From NCBI GenBank assembly GCA_015179025.1, contig WHUX01000025.1:124001-188000 (forward strand): DNA of 64,000 bases. The letters are read 5' to 3'. Each line of letters opens with the position of its first letter. The first letter of the stretch is position 1. A program made the translations under genes and the position numbers. Source of the DNA: Terfezia claveryi. Taxonomy: Eukaryota > Ascomycota > Pezizomycetes > Pezizales > Pezizaceae. The notes below the pieces were generated by a model. It saw only the letters and a program-made list of their open reading frames with translations, was not told the origin of the DNA and searched no databases. Shown here piece by piece: positions 11,556 through 21,479 of this stretch.

Positions 11556-12614
11556 CTAGGTATCAAAGGTTTTATCTACGCCCCGCACGATCATAAAATT
11601 TCCAACCCCTACACTCAAGCCAACCTCCTTCCTCTTCCCTTCAAGTTCCTCAATTAGCTTTGTGTCATATTTATATGCATTAACTTCGCTCCTCAAATCT
11701 GGCAAAATAACTCCAAGATGTAGCTCTTCAACGAATAGACCATTGAGTAATAATTTGATCGTTCCAATCCTCGTATATAACCACGCTGCGTACTGGAAAG
11801 CTTGAGAACGCGAAATGAGGAGATAGAAAATTCCACCGCTAACAAATCTGAGGAGCCACTCGGGGCGCATTTGACCCTTTATAACAGGGGAAAAGACGGA
11901 TTGTGGGTTGAGGTTCGCCATCCATCTCTCACGGAACCAATCAAGTGGCGGTCCTTCGGGTGCAAGCAAACTCTCATCCTCTGGGCTGAGGAAGTTTAGC
12001 TCAAGAGTTTTCACTATGATTCCCCTGTCCAGATCATGATCGAACCGATCCCGCTCTATTTTCAGTGCTCCCACAGGGCCGCACCTTAAAAATCTCTCTA
12101 GGAGCGCATAAAACGCCCATAAAATATTCGGTGGTCCACCGGTCTGCACGGCGGATGCTCCCCCTCCTTCAGAGATCGTTGTGCCAACCAGACTAGATGC
12201 TCCCCTATTATAACCATCTTCGAATTCCCAACCGCCAATGATCCTGAAATTTGAGCGGACAGTGTCAACCCGGGTGGTGAGCCGGGGGATGCAAAGCCAG
12301 GTAGGACATAGCGCTCGTTCGTTCGCGAATATCACGTCAAGGAGGTAAGTATTTGCGCTTGCACTTCGAGAAAGGATATCCTTGGTTTCAATGTACAGTT
12401 GGCGACTTGTGAGCAAGAGCGCTGTGGCGTTGTCAGAGGGGTTGTCGGGGGGGTAGAGAACGTCTTCGCAGGTCCAGGCTCGCAGGAAAATATCTACGAG
12501 AGGAGTACGCGGGGGGTTTGATGCGGCAGAGGAGGGGGCGGGGATACAGGATGTAAGAGCATACGTGAGGATTTCAGAGCGGAGTTCGAGGGGTAGGGAG
12601 AGGAGTGTTGGCAT
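11556..12614 (-). CDS. F-box-like fungal protein of unknown role
   Basis: A 352-residue single-exon frame. I use the ATG at 12614 because it places an F-box-like start (MPTLLSLPLELRSEILTYAL) at the N-terminus, as in many large fungal families of F-box-like or 2EXR-type proteins; the frame extends further upstream without similarity. Next comes the recurring fungal pattern of an aliphatic block followed by LLLTSRQLYIETKDIL (about residues 65-85). The remainder has no catalytic motif that I recognise. If it is a true F-box it would recruit substrates to an SCF ubiquitin ligase, but that is inference. No coiled coil or membrane segment is evident. Confidence 0.65.
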   Translation of the reverse strand: MPTLLSLPLELRSEILTYALTSCIPAPSSAASNPPRTPLVDIFLRAWTCEDVLYPPDNPSDNATALLLTSRQLYIETKDILSRSASANTYLLDVIFANERALCPTWLCIPRLTTRVDTVRSNFRIIGGWEFEDGYNRGASSLVGTTISEGGGASAVQTGGPPNILWAFYALLERFLRCGPVGALKIERDRFDHDLDRGIIVKTLELNFLSPEDESLLAPEGPPLDWFRERWMANLNPQSVFSPVIKGQMRPEWLLRFVSGGIFYLLISRSQAFQYAAWLYTRIGTIKLLLNGLFVEELHLGVILPDLRSEVNAYKYDTKLIEELEGKRKEVGLSVGVGNFMIVRGVDKTFDT

Positions 12615-13069
12615 GATGTTTGGAGGGGGGTAGAATCTTGAGGTTTGTTTGTCTGGTCTTTGTTTCCGATATGGGGTCGCATCATAATGTGTGTTTAAAA
12701 AGCTGGTCTGAAGCTGCATTACCCAAGCCTCGCTTGTTTACACACACTATATCCTCATTGATGGCGATCATACGTGAGGAGAAAGTTGTACGTCAGTACA
12801 TATATACAGACCCTAGAAACAAATCCTCAAACCAAAAGTGGCCGTCGTTGGAAAATGTTAATAAAATCAAATTCGCTAGCTCTACACGGGTTTAGATTGA
12901 AGAGAAAAGTTATACAGTCACTCCTCTGAATTTTGCAACTGTGTAGGTAGGTTGTTCTGACCCATACGCGAATCAGTTAAATTTGCCAATCTGCATCAGT
13001 TGGTCCGATGTCCCATTCACCAACCCTCGTGCTCTATATATGTTGTATATCAAAAAACAATTATCGCAT
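12615..13069. other. Spacer between F-box-like gene and transposon block
   Basis: No recognisable gene. The right part leads into the reverse-oriented transposon fragment that begins near 13070. Confidence 0.5.
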
Positions 13070-13365
13070 TCCACATCATACAAAACAGTGACTGCACCAA
13101 CAAATAAACAAACCCAGCCCAAAATACGAATGAAATTATCACCCTTGTACTTTCGGCAATAGTTAGTACATTTAACGCCAGCTTGAAGCATTTGCAGCAT
13201 CTAGTCTGGCAAGTTGACATATATATGCAAGTACAAGACAGAAGAATTTCTGGTAATATGGCTTGTTGCGATATGGGCGGAGCTAATATGGGTGGTGCTG
13301 ATACGGTTGGGGTGATATTGGCGGAGGTGATGTTGGCGGAGGTGATGCTACTTGAGCGTAGCTCA
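13070..13365 (-). mobile_element. 3' part of an integrase-type (Ginger/KRBA2-like) transposon, left copy, reverse orientation
   Basis: The reverse complement of this stretch aligns along its length with 18100-18765: the same Cys-rich segment (GVKCTNYCRKYK), the same GCTGATATGGG-type repeats and the same T-rich 3' tail. Relative to the right copy about 400 bp are missing after GTACAAG (junction near 13148). It is thus an internally deleted second copy in the opposite orientation. Confidence 0.75.
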
Positions 13366-14969
13366 GACTACCTCGTTCCTACTTGTCTATACCCATCACG
13401 CTTGACTCTGGTTCGCTTAAATGGTCCTTTGTTCCCGAACACACGCTCTGTACACTTAACCTGATCATCTCTTATCATTTGCCAAACCGTACATAGGCTT
13501 ATGGTACGTTTTTTTTTAATTACCCTCAACTCGCAATACTTCTTATCTGGGCCGCTCGCGGGCAGCATACCCTCTGTTCCAGTCGCGCCAAATTAATATA
13601 ATTCCTCAACTTGGTAAATGTGAATCGAACAAAACATTCTGCTAGACTCAAAAAACACCCTATGAAGTCATTTTTGACCACCCCATCCATACCACGTACC
13701 CTTCCTGGAGATGGCAGACATTGAACAAGGGGAATTCCGGAAAAATCACCTCAAGCCCTTCAAATGATGAAGTACATGCTTGTGTAGTTAACAACTCATC
13801 ACCTTCATCTCTGATGATGAATGGAATGGAGATGAGGATACTGAGTTTATTGCTACTGTAGAAATCTGCAACATTTCCTATGCAATAGGTATTTGAAAAT
13901 TAGTTTCTTATCTACAGGGGTTCTTATCCATGGGGGTTCTAATAGACGGGGCCTTATGGTTTAGGCTATATAGACCATTGTGCTGAATATCGATGCACTA
14001 TATGGAATTCAGTGAAGTTTGGAGCAATCATGTTATTATATTATTTTTTTGTCTACATCTTGTTGCACCATTTCTTTTTACTCTAGAAAAGTCCCAGCTA
14101 TTTCTTAGTTATAGAATCCAGGAAAGGTGCAAAACGGTACTTCTTAATTTCAGGTACTTATTTATACGCAGATTGCTAAGGTACTTCAATTCCTCGATTT
14201 TGAACCAAAACGAAGCAGGTTCTACCTAGAAGTTTACAACAGGTAGATGCTTGTTTTACAGAGTTATGGGAGATCAAATGGCACGACGCTACAACAAACA
14301 TTATATTTTTGCAGTTGTGATATGACCAAACTTGATAATAAAGGGCTATATGCGAAGCTATTACATAACTACAGCCTGAATCCTATCAATTGTGTTAAAT
14401 ATGGCATATCTGATAACTTTAACCTATCTAAAGACCTCTAACCCTACTGACCTTATGGGCTTAGAGAATGATATTTCAGATACTCTAACTGCTCAGTAAA
14501 CCACAGCTCACCAGGCATCTATAACTACTGGTGTTTTTGCTTCAGGTGTTTGCAAAAACTTCTACTCTAATTGTTGTTGCTGATACTTTAAGAATAATCT
14601 GAAATTCTCAATTTATTGACATATGAAAGTATTAACAGATCATGACTGTATTAACCTCTCAGCTCTAGCTGAACCGAATTGGAATGTTAGATGGAGGTCT
14701 AATCGACTGGGAAATACATGAATCTATTGCAGTCGCTGGGATAGCTCCAGCTAGGTATACCGGTATCAATTCTTTTTCTTGGGGAGTAAATCTAGTATTC
14801 ATAAACCTTTATCAATACAAGTGCATTATACACGAAATTGAGTAATTATTTAAATTGCCCGTAATCGGCAGGTATACTGCCCGCGAATATATATATACGG
14901 AGGTTTGAGAATATACGGATCCGAATATACATGGGAGGATTTTGAAGATGAAACAGACAGGGATGTAGT
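13366..14969. other. Degraded DNA between the two ends of the left transposon copy
   Basis: If the left copy was once full length, its transposase region should be here, but I can find no integrase motif on the minus strand. At 14636-14680 is a segment that recurs near 36005 (shared core CTCTCAGCTCTAGCTG). Otherwise AT-rich, without genes. Confidence 0.45.
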
Positions 14970-15190
14970 CTACCTATCAGATATAAGTCGGAAAGGGAAA
15001 TAAGCAGAAGCGACTGCACTGTGATAGACGCAACGTATGACTAGTACCACAGAATACAAGCATTGTGATAATAAGCACTGTGATAGTAGGTACCTAGAAG
15101 TAATGTACCGTATCTCTATGGCAACTGTGATGCAGAATATAAGCACTGTGATATCTAGAAGGAATGACAAGTTCCGGATTGGCAGGTCCT
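14970..15190 (-). mobile_element. 5' end region of the left Ginger/KRBA2-like copy (reverse orientation)
   Basis: The reverse complement matches 16400-16530: shared blocks GTCATTCCTTCT, TATCACAGTG, TCTGTRGT..AGTCATACRTTGCG and TCTATCACAGTG, then a Tyr/Phe-rich T-rich block ending TTTCCGAC. The motif CACTGTGATA occurs three times here and twice in the right copy, so these look like subterminal repeats that a transposase could bind. Exact element termini cannot be fixed. Confidence 0.6.
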
Positions 15191-15533
15191 GGATCGCGCT
15201 GAACCATATTGGGAAGAGATAGTTTCTTTACGAGAGCAGTCTAGTTGGCACATTACAAGAGGGTGCCAACCAGTACTAAGAGTTCTTGATCTGGTTGGCA
15301 CAAGTACCCCGCCAAAGTAGTCTGGTTCTGCAAGGTCCACCTGCATCACATACACGCTTGCAGCTATTTCCGGCAGCTACTGCCGACAGGACACTGAGTA
15401 ACAGGGGAGCGATAGTTTTAAGATAGATCCATCGCTGTCGTTGCAAAATAATAATAGTCGGGGATTGGCATGGTTGGTAAGCTTAGTTACAGTATAAATG
15501 TATACCTGTATTATTAATGGGCTTCTACGCCGA

Positions 15534-15820
15534 AGACCTGTTGGAATTACTCTCGGCCCATGATCACTAGCTGGAATAGGACAGTTTGAATTCTGCGGAA
15601 GAGACAAGGGTAAGAGCAGGGATCCCAAAGAGGCCGGTCTCAATTAGGGAAAGAAGGAAATAAGAGCTGGAAAAGTCGAAGGAAGAAGTTCTGTAGAGTA
15701 CTAGGACCGTAGCAATAAGTCTATAGCGATACCTAAGATAACTCTGCTATTTATTTGAATATACACGCACGATTCTCTTCACGATTCCTCCGCTACATAA
15801 CCTCGTAATCTTACAAGACC
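15534..15820. mobile_element. Solo LTR, family B, with perfect 5-bp target duplication AGACC
   Basis: The LTR runs 15539-15815 (277 bp), starts TGTTGGAATTACTC and ends TCTTACA, flanked by AGACC at 15534-15538 and 15816-15820. The 3' 120 bp are closely shared with 32996-33113 and less closely with 20887-21019. TG...CA ends plus matching 5-bp duplications are diagnostic of an LTR-retrotransposon insertion reduced by recombination. Confidence 0.85.
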
Positions 15821-15952
15821 CATGAATTAAAATCAGTCGAGCCCAGAAGACCTTTGGAATAGTGTGTGGATAGGCGCCAATTAAGCACTCTCTACTCCGT
15901 ACCTAACCCATACTCTGTATTTACTTCACGCACGTGTAATAGATGCAATGTT

Positions 15953-16325
15953 CACCCTTCCTCAGCTGGATATTCAACCCACCATATATATAATATTGGC
16001 CCCTTTCCCCAGCTGGATATTGAACCCACCATATATGCAATATTTGCCTCTTCTCCAGCTACATATTCAGCCTGTGATATATCCAATATTCGCCCCTTCC
16101 CTAGCTTGATATACAGCTTGAGATATATCCAATATTTCCCCCTTCCAGTTGCAGATTCAGCCTGCCATATATGCAATATTCTCCCTCTTTCCTCCTAGCT
16201 GGATGTTTAACCCGCTATATATCCAAGATTCACCGCTTCCTCAGCTGGATGTTCAACTCGCGATATATGTAATATTAATCTGTCCCCAGCTCGATGTGCA
16301 ACCATCAGCCATATGGCCGCTGTAT
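15953..16325. repeat. Degenerate 46-bp minisatellite, about eight units
   Basis: Units start at AGCT(G)GAT near 15964, 16011, 16057, 16103, 16147, 16197, 16243 and 16288, giving a 44-50 bp period. Each contains AGCTGGATAT, then CAACCC or CAGCCT, then an ATATAT core and CAATATT, then a C/T-rich spacer. Both strands stay open over part of it only because of the repeat period. It lies between the two head-to-head transposon copies. Confidence 0.85.
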
Positions 16326-16676
16326 TTTTTCATATCCACCACATTCGTGTTTACCCTGAAGTCGGCAATGCGGATCCCTCTTTCTAACGTTTACTTATCT
16401 ACCAGAATGATGTCATTCCTTCTATCACAGTGATATAATCTGTAGTGGTCATACATTGCGTCTATCACAGTGCGCTAGCTCACGCCTATTTCTTCTTGCA
16501 TGTCCGCTTCCGCTTTCCGACATACTGATTGGCTGCTTATATTCCAAAGGCGGGGTTGAAAGGGGCACCGCGAACCAGCCGCACCTCCATGTATATACGG
16601 TATATCCTCCGGTTTTGCTACCTTCTGTTGATTAAGGAAGACTTCATAATAAGATTTATCTACGACGAGCCTACTT

Positions 16677-17838
16677 ATGTCTATACCCGCTGCTATTCCC
16701 GATGAGATCCAGACTGCGTTCCTTACATGGGCGCAGTCCAACAATAATCGTACTCGGTTTGCGAATGAGCGGTATGACGAGTACGTCGCCTTCTTATCGT
16801 TCCCGAATAAAAAGTTATGTTCAACCCTCCAGAGTAAGGAGGCAAAGCAACGGTGGTCAAATTGGAAGCATAATGCCCTTACCAACTTTGACCTTATTAA
16901 TGGGATGCTTTTCCGGAAGGCAAAAGGGGCCTATCAACAGCGGTAAATTCTTTCCAGAATATATGCTACTGGGGTACTAGTACTAATTTATTGCCAGAAA
17001 AGTCATTACATTAGATCAGGTATACGATACAATTTTAGAGTGCCATCAACGTTGCCAGCATGCAGGTCACAGAAAAACGTTTGACCTAGTCAAGGAAAGC
17101 TGCTATGGTATCTCACGGCAAGAGGTTATTTGGTTATTACAGCGTTGTAGCACGTGTATCCGAACTGGGCCATCTAATACACGAGCTCCGCTGGAACCGA
17201 TTCAATCTAACCATACTCTAGATACGGTTCAAATTGAGTTCGTGGATATGCGAGCAACACCACATAATGGAAACCATTGGATCTTACATATCAAGGATCA
17301 CTTCAGCAAATTTTCCTTCCTCTACGCTCTACCCAATAAAACATCAGAGAGTGTTGCTAAGTGTATTGCCGAATGGTTAGGGACTGTTGGGATTCCTCGA
17401 ATACTGCAGTGTGATAATTGGGCAGAGAACGGTATTCTTTTAGCACTATTGCGGAAATATGATATTGAAATCATCAATGGTAGGCCAAGGCATCTGCAGA
17501 CTAAGATGATGAAGGCAAGGATACGTTGTTGGCTAGGAGACCATATTGGCCAGGGCTGGAGTGACGCCCTGCCAGATGTTGTTCTAGGTATGAACAGAGA
17601 AAGTCACTCATCATTAGGTGGTAAGATGCCATACGAGATTTTTTTTGGTCGGAAGCCTCGCTGGGAAGATCGAGTTATGGCGCATACCGATTTGCAGCTC
17701 GACCAGATTGAGGATGAGGATGAGATCAAGGATGAGATTGAAGATGGGATTGAGGATGAGCTTGAGGATGAGATCAAGGATGAGATTGAAGATGAGATTG
17801 AGGATGAGATTGAGGATGAGATTGAGGCTGGATTCTGA
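16677..17838 (+). pseudogene. Spliced integrase-type transposase lacking the expected catalytic Glu segment
   Basis: Exon 1 16677-16942, intron 16943-16997 (GTAAAT, branch TACTAAT, TTGCCAG), exon 2 16998-17838, giving 368 residues. The N-terminus (MSIPAAIPDEIQTAF...) precedes an HHCC zinc-binding region (ECHQRCQHAGH ... RCSTCI) and an rve-type DDE core: LHIKDHFSKFSFLYALPNK with the first Asp, then LQCDNWAEN with the second Asp, then INGRPRHLQT. In relatives the RHPQT segment is followed by a short stretch with the catalytic Glu (V-E-Q-A-N); here it runs straight into KMMKARIRCW, so that Glu appears to have been lost without breaking frame. The tail is an acidic I-E-D-E repeat of about 45 residues. 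The stop at 17836-17838 separates it from the Cys-rich segment at 18208, which normally belongs to the same protein. Cut-and-paste integration of the element would be its role. Confidence 0.7.
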
Positions 17839-18012
17839 ACTGGCAAGTGGTAGAAGAGCCTGCTCTAGTTCTGGTATAAGCTCGAATTTATTACACTGCA
17901 TGTTAATAATCTTACTGACTTTCATAGCATCCACGTCTGGCTAATGCGCCTCCAGCTATATCACCTCTACCAAACCCAGCTCAGCAAACATCACTTCCTA
18001 GGGATATTACCT

Positions 18013-18090
18013 CAGCCAATCCCACTCCAGCCAATCCCACTCCAGCCAATCCCACTCCAGCCAATCCCACTCCAGCCAATCCCACCCCTG
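18013..18090 (+). repeat. 15-bp tandem repeat (CCAATCCCACTCCAG), about five units
   Basis: Near-perfect 15-bp units, in frame with a Pro-rich reading (QPIPL repeated), followed by looser CCAACATCACC-type units to about 18150. The reverse complement of the looser part is shared with the left copy at 13270-13360, but the perfect 15-bp array is only in the right copy, so it expanded after the copies separated. Confidence 0.85.
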
Positions 18091-18207
18091 CCAACAGCAT
18101 CTCCGCCAACATCACCACCGACAACATCACCTCTGCCAACATCACCCCCAACCATATCAGCTCCGCCCATATCACAATAAGCCATATTACCAGAAGTTCT
18201 TTCTGTC

Positions 18208-18420
18208 TTGTATACATCAACTTGCCAGACTAGACGCTGCAAATGCTTCAGGTCTGGCGTTAAATGTACTAACTATTGCCGAAAGTACAAGCTCAATCAT
18301 CAGGCTGGAGCATGTCTTACTCGAGCTGCTTTGGAGGCATGCAATATCACGCCATTAATTCCACATGTTTCAAGTTCGCTTCCTATTTCCGCATCATTCT
18401 CCCCTTCTGCTAGTTCATGA
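18208..18420 (+). pseudogene. Cys-rich C-terminal segment of the Ginger/KRBA2-like transposase
   Basis: The open frame reads MYTSTCQTRRCKCFRSGVK then CTNYCRKYKLNHQAGACL, a C-x-C...K-C-T-x-x-C cluster followed by an A/L-rich tail. Similar Cys-rich ends close KRBA2-like integrase proteins (memory of the family). It is separated from the integrase frame by the stop at 17836 and by the repeat region, so it is either a detached relic or a 3' exon reached by a splice that I could not identify. The same segment occurs in reverse at 13150-13200. Confidence 0.5.
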
Positions 18421-18770
18421 GCTATTTCTTCGCCACCTAGGTATGGCTTGCTTCAACTAATACAAGATCAAAGCGTAAACCTCGCTCCCTGCTTTTGCTT
18501 TCTCTATATCTCATTCCGCTTCCTCCTAGGATTCCTGTATGAATAATATGTCGCACACTATTGTCCTGCAGAGCCCTAGTTATATTTATCTTTTGGTCTT
18601 TTTTTTTTTTTTTTATTTCTGCTGTCACATCATATTTCGGGTTATTATTTTTTTTTTTTGCCTGTTGCATTGGTTAACATCTTTGGTTTGTCTGGGGATA
18701 ATTTCACTCGTATTTGGGTTTGTTTTATTTGTTGGCGTGGTCATTGTTTTGTATGCAACGCTATGTACAT

Positions 18771-19061
18771 AGATCATTTCGTTTAAATGGACGGTGTATT
18801 AGTGCATAGGAATTTGGGTCTTTCACAGTTTTATTACGTTAACAGGATACAGTTGTGTAGCCTCTGCTGTGCCAACCAGATTACCTCCACTTCTTGTTCC
18901 GAAGGACCTTTTAAGGAGAGGCTTCAGGCCTCCGTCATGATTTTAGGTTGATTGCGGGTATAGACTTCAAATATATACCCTAGATTCTGGAAAGGACCAC
19001 TACACCATAGGAATGTCTTCAAACATATCTATATTACGTTGAAACCGCTCTAAAAGTAAAG
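18771..19061. other. Spacer with one dispersed-motif copy
   Basis: Holds GTGCCAACCAGATTACC at 18868 and, 77 bp on, AGGTTGATTGCGGGTATAGA at 18945. The same pair, in similar spacing, is found at 27306-27338 and 27392, so both belong to one longer repeat. Confidence 0.55.
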
Positions 19062-19868
19062 TTACTCGTCGCCACTATCTTCGACCTCTGAATCGTCGAC
19101 TTCGTCATCATCCGTTCTATCTTCTTTCTCGTGTTTATCACCTTCATGGCCCAGGCCTACCATTACCAGTTTAGCCCTTGCTATCTTCTCCTTTTCCTCA
19201 TCCATCTCCATATTCTCCCCAGAATCATTCTCAACACCTACCTCCCCGCTCTTCAGAATTTTCTTTGCTTCCTCGACCATCCTATTTCTTGCCTTTCCTC
19301 CTTGAAGGCCTGCAATATATGCTTTCAGCGCAGCGTCATTCTCCTTTGTGCCTTCAATCTCGGTCACATCGAACGCATTCCTCAAGATCCAATTCTGTTT
19401 TGCCTTTTGGAACCTCCATGTCTCTCGGCTTTTGTGATACTCTAGCATATAGCTTAAGGCGCTCTGTTTGGCATTCTCATCCTTCCCATTCTTCTTCACT
19501 TTTTCCTTCCTCTCCTTTTTCCTCTTTTCGCGTTTTTGTTTCTTAGCCGGGGCTTCGAGGGAGTCCGCAAGCTCCTCAGGAGTAACCGCAGCTTCTTCAA
19601 CAGCTTCGGATGCCTTGTACGCGGCGATGAGGGCGTTATGTATTCGCTGGCGAGATTCACCATCTTCAGCCGCTGCCTCAGAGTGGAATTTTACTGACTT
19701 TTTGGGTTTTGTGGGTTTAGAAAGAGTGCGTTTAGGTAGTAGTGACGTGCCGATATCTTTAATGGCATTGGAGTCGACGTTCTCCAGCGGGGATTTTGTA
19801 GTATCCATCCTCTTTTCGGGAGATCTGGGAATTGGTTTTAGGGGGGAAGTAGGCGTTGTGGAGATCAT
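19062..19868 (-). CDS. WKF-domain protein (C7orf50-like, probably nucleolar)
   Basis: A 268-residue frame using the first ATG at 19868 (MISTTPTSPLKPIP). The frame is open a little further upstream but only with a TTG start, and an upstream exon cannot be excluded. A Lys/Arg-rich block (KKQKREKRKKERKEKVKK, about residues 110-128) is followed by the WKF domain: ALSYMLEYHKSRETWRFQKA, KQNWILRNAF and ALKAYIAGLQGGKARNRMVE. The tail is strongly acidic. WKF proteins, typified by human C7orf50, are small basic nucleolar proteins linked to ribosome biogenesis; the exact role is unknown. No intron is needed within the frame. Confidence 0.75.
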   Translation of the reverse strand: MISTTPTSPLKPIPRSPEKRMDTTKSPLENVDSNAIKDIGTSLLPKRTLSKPTKPKKSVKFHSEAAAEDGESRQRIHNALIAAYKASEAVEEAAVTPEELADSLEAPAKKQKREKRKKERKEKVKKNGKDENAKQSALSYMLEYHKSRETWRFQKAKQNWILRNAFDVTEIEGTKENDAALKAYIAGLQGGKARNRMVEEAKKILKSGEVGVENDSGENMEMDEEKEKIARAKLVMVGLGHEGDKHEKEDRTDDDEVDDSEVEDSGDE

Positions 19869-19955
19869 AATTATAGCGGGGTTGCCTGAAACATCATTCT
19901 TGTTGCTGCAAAGAGGCTCTGTCACTAGCAACTCTGAATCGTTGATGACTACTTA

Positions 19956-20345
19956 ATGGATTGTAGTGTCTCCTTTAGATACTTGTTTGCCTTCTCTTCT
20001 TTTGCAGATGCTTGATCTCCAGCATTCTTCACTTCCACCTTTCCACTCTTGTTCTTGTCTTTGTCCTTTGTCCTTTGTCTTCTCCTTTTTCTCCCTTCTC
20101 TCCTTCTCTCCCTCTTCCTCTTCTTCTCTCCCTCTTCCTCTTCTTCTCTCCCTCTTCCTCTTCTTCTCTCCCTCTTCCTCTTCTCTCCCTCTTCCTCTTC
20201 TTCATGCCTGCGGCATCTGGCACTCCTTCATTTACGACGTCCCGCTTCCGCTTCTTCGAATCATGCTTTCCTTGGACTTCTTAGATGGCGACTTTGCCGG
20301 TGCCGGTGAGGCAGCGTCCTTCGACCCTACTTCTATGAAGGCATG
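19956..20345 (-). other. Possible Lys/Arg-rich coding remnant containing a 20-bp polypurine minisatellite
   Basis: On the minus strand, charged coding-like stretches run from about 20340 (SKDAASPAPAKSPSKKSKES) through DSKKRKRDVVNEGVPDAAG to a Lys-rich end (KEEKANKYLKETLQSIK, stop near 19955). Adjacent pieces lie in different frames. Between them, 20081-20205 is a near-perfect array of 20-bp units (plus strand CCTCTTCCTCTTCTTCTCTC), purine-only on the coding strand. As 20 is not a multiple of 3, every copy shifts the frame. It may be the wreck of a small basic protein gene or an upstream part of the WKF gene; I cannot decide. Confidence 0.35.
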
Positions 20346-20886
20346 ATAATGATGGAAGATTTACTGATGTAGGGTAATTCCGTAATGATGAAGAATATCT
20401 TGAAGATGCGTCTAGTACGCTGATTTTTACCAACACATCGTGAAAAATCCATACAATCCTACAATTCCAATCAGTCTCCAAACAGTATCTTGGAACAAAT
20501 CCAAAATGATACAGATTATTCTAGTTGGGACTATAGGTACCAGCCACTTCACGGGTTCCTTTCAGCCGAGGAACTTGGCAACATGCCCCTCCACGTGAAG
20601 CCAATTTAGATCCATTCCAACAACCCGTCAACTGCATAATCACGGATCTCAAACGGAGCCTCACGATGCTAGCCCAAAAGCCGAAGAAACCCTAGTCTCG
20701 ATCAGACCCACGTAGAGCCCCTCACGACTGCCGGAAGAGTTGGGCATATTACGTCCTAAAGGACGGAGCGCGCGAAGAAAGGCAAACTAAAACGAAGAGA
20801 GCAGGGGGTCCATGGGTAACTTCTCCCAACTTTTAGATGGGGAGTCATATAAGCGGCCAGACCGCACTCATGTAATTTTTTCTATT
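20346..20886. other. Gene-free stretch left of LTR fragment
   Basis: Contains AGTCTCGATCAGACCCACGT at 20696, which recurs as a close copy at about 39167, so another dispersed repeat is present. No gene. Confidence 0.5.
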
Positions 20887-21032
20887 GAGTACTATATAGG
20901 ACCATAGCAATAAGTCTATAGTGGTACCTCAGACAGCTCCGCTGAGTGCAATTAAGCAACGAATTTTATTTTTTCTACCTACCAAGTTTCCTCGCCTCAG
21001 AACCTATCGTAATCTTACAGGTTATGAACCCG
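20887..21032 (+). mobile_element. Family-B LTR end followed by a primer-binding-site-like sequence
   Basis: 20887-21019 matches the 3' part of the solo LTRs at 15.5 and 32.8 kb and ends CTTACA. Immediately after it is GGTTATGAACCC, very like the GGTTATGAAGCCC next to the copia LTR at 57.39 kb. This is therefore a 5' LTR end with the start of the internal region, and it shows that family B is also primed by a Met-tRNA fragment. I could not place the LTR's left end. The internal part is lost or unrecognisable beyond about 21270. Confidence 0.6.
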
Positions 21033-21479
21033 GCGCTCTGTTGAAATGCACATAGTTGAAATATCTTTGGCTTGGACCCAGAAATACTTGAACCAGGGAA
21101 GCAAAAGAAGAGGATCTTTGTTATACCCTCGGCCAAACTCTGACCGGTCCGTCCATCCGGTAAAGCAAATTTGCAGCGCTGCGGTGGGGTATCCCTTTTC
21201 CTCCCCAACCACAACATCTCCGAAGGAGGAAAGCATACCTGGAGAGAGTAGAGAGTCACAAGGGTGTTTTTAATTTGCTGGTAGTATTCTGATATTCATT
21301 GGGTGTGGGAAAATGCTAATGCCGAGTACAGATACCTATCAGTCTGTCGGTTCATCTACCTACCAATCTAATCTCCTTCCTACCAGTCCAGCTTCCTATT
21401 ATCCACCAAACATGAAGCGTGCATTCACTCTGCGGGAGAATATGAGATCTGCCGCGCCGGACTAATGGAGCAGGCAAAA

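Larger units (their letters stand above)
16395..18770 (+). mobile_element. Integrase-type DNA transposon (Ginger/KRBA2-like), right copy
   Basis: Extent estimated from homology to the left inverted copy: 5' repeats at 16400-16472, transposase 16677-17838, a 15-bp repeat region, the Cys-rich segment and a T-rich 3' tail ending near 18765. I could not identify terminal inverted repeats at both ends or a target duplication, so boundaries are approximate. The block is flanked by a minisatellite on the left and the dispersed motif at 18868 on the right. Confidence 0.65.

Noticed and set aside
17944..18180. Independent Pro-rich protein gene
   Set aside because: It is the reading of a 15-bp tandem repeat inside the transposon, with no start context of its own.
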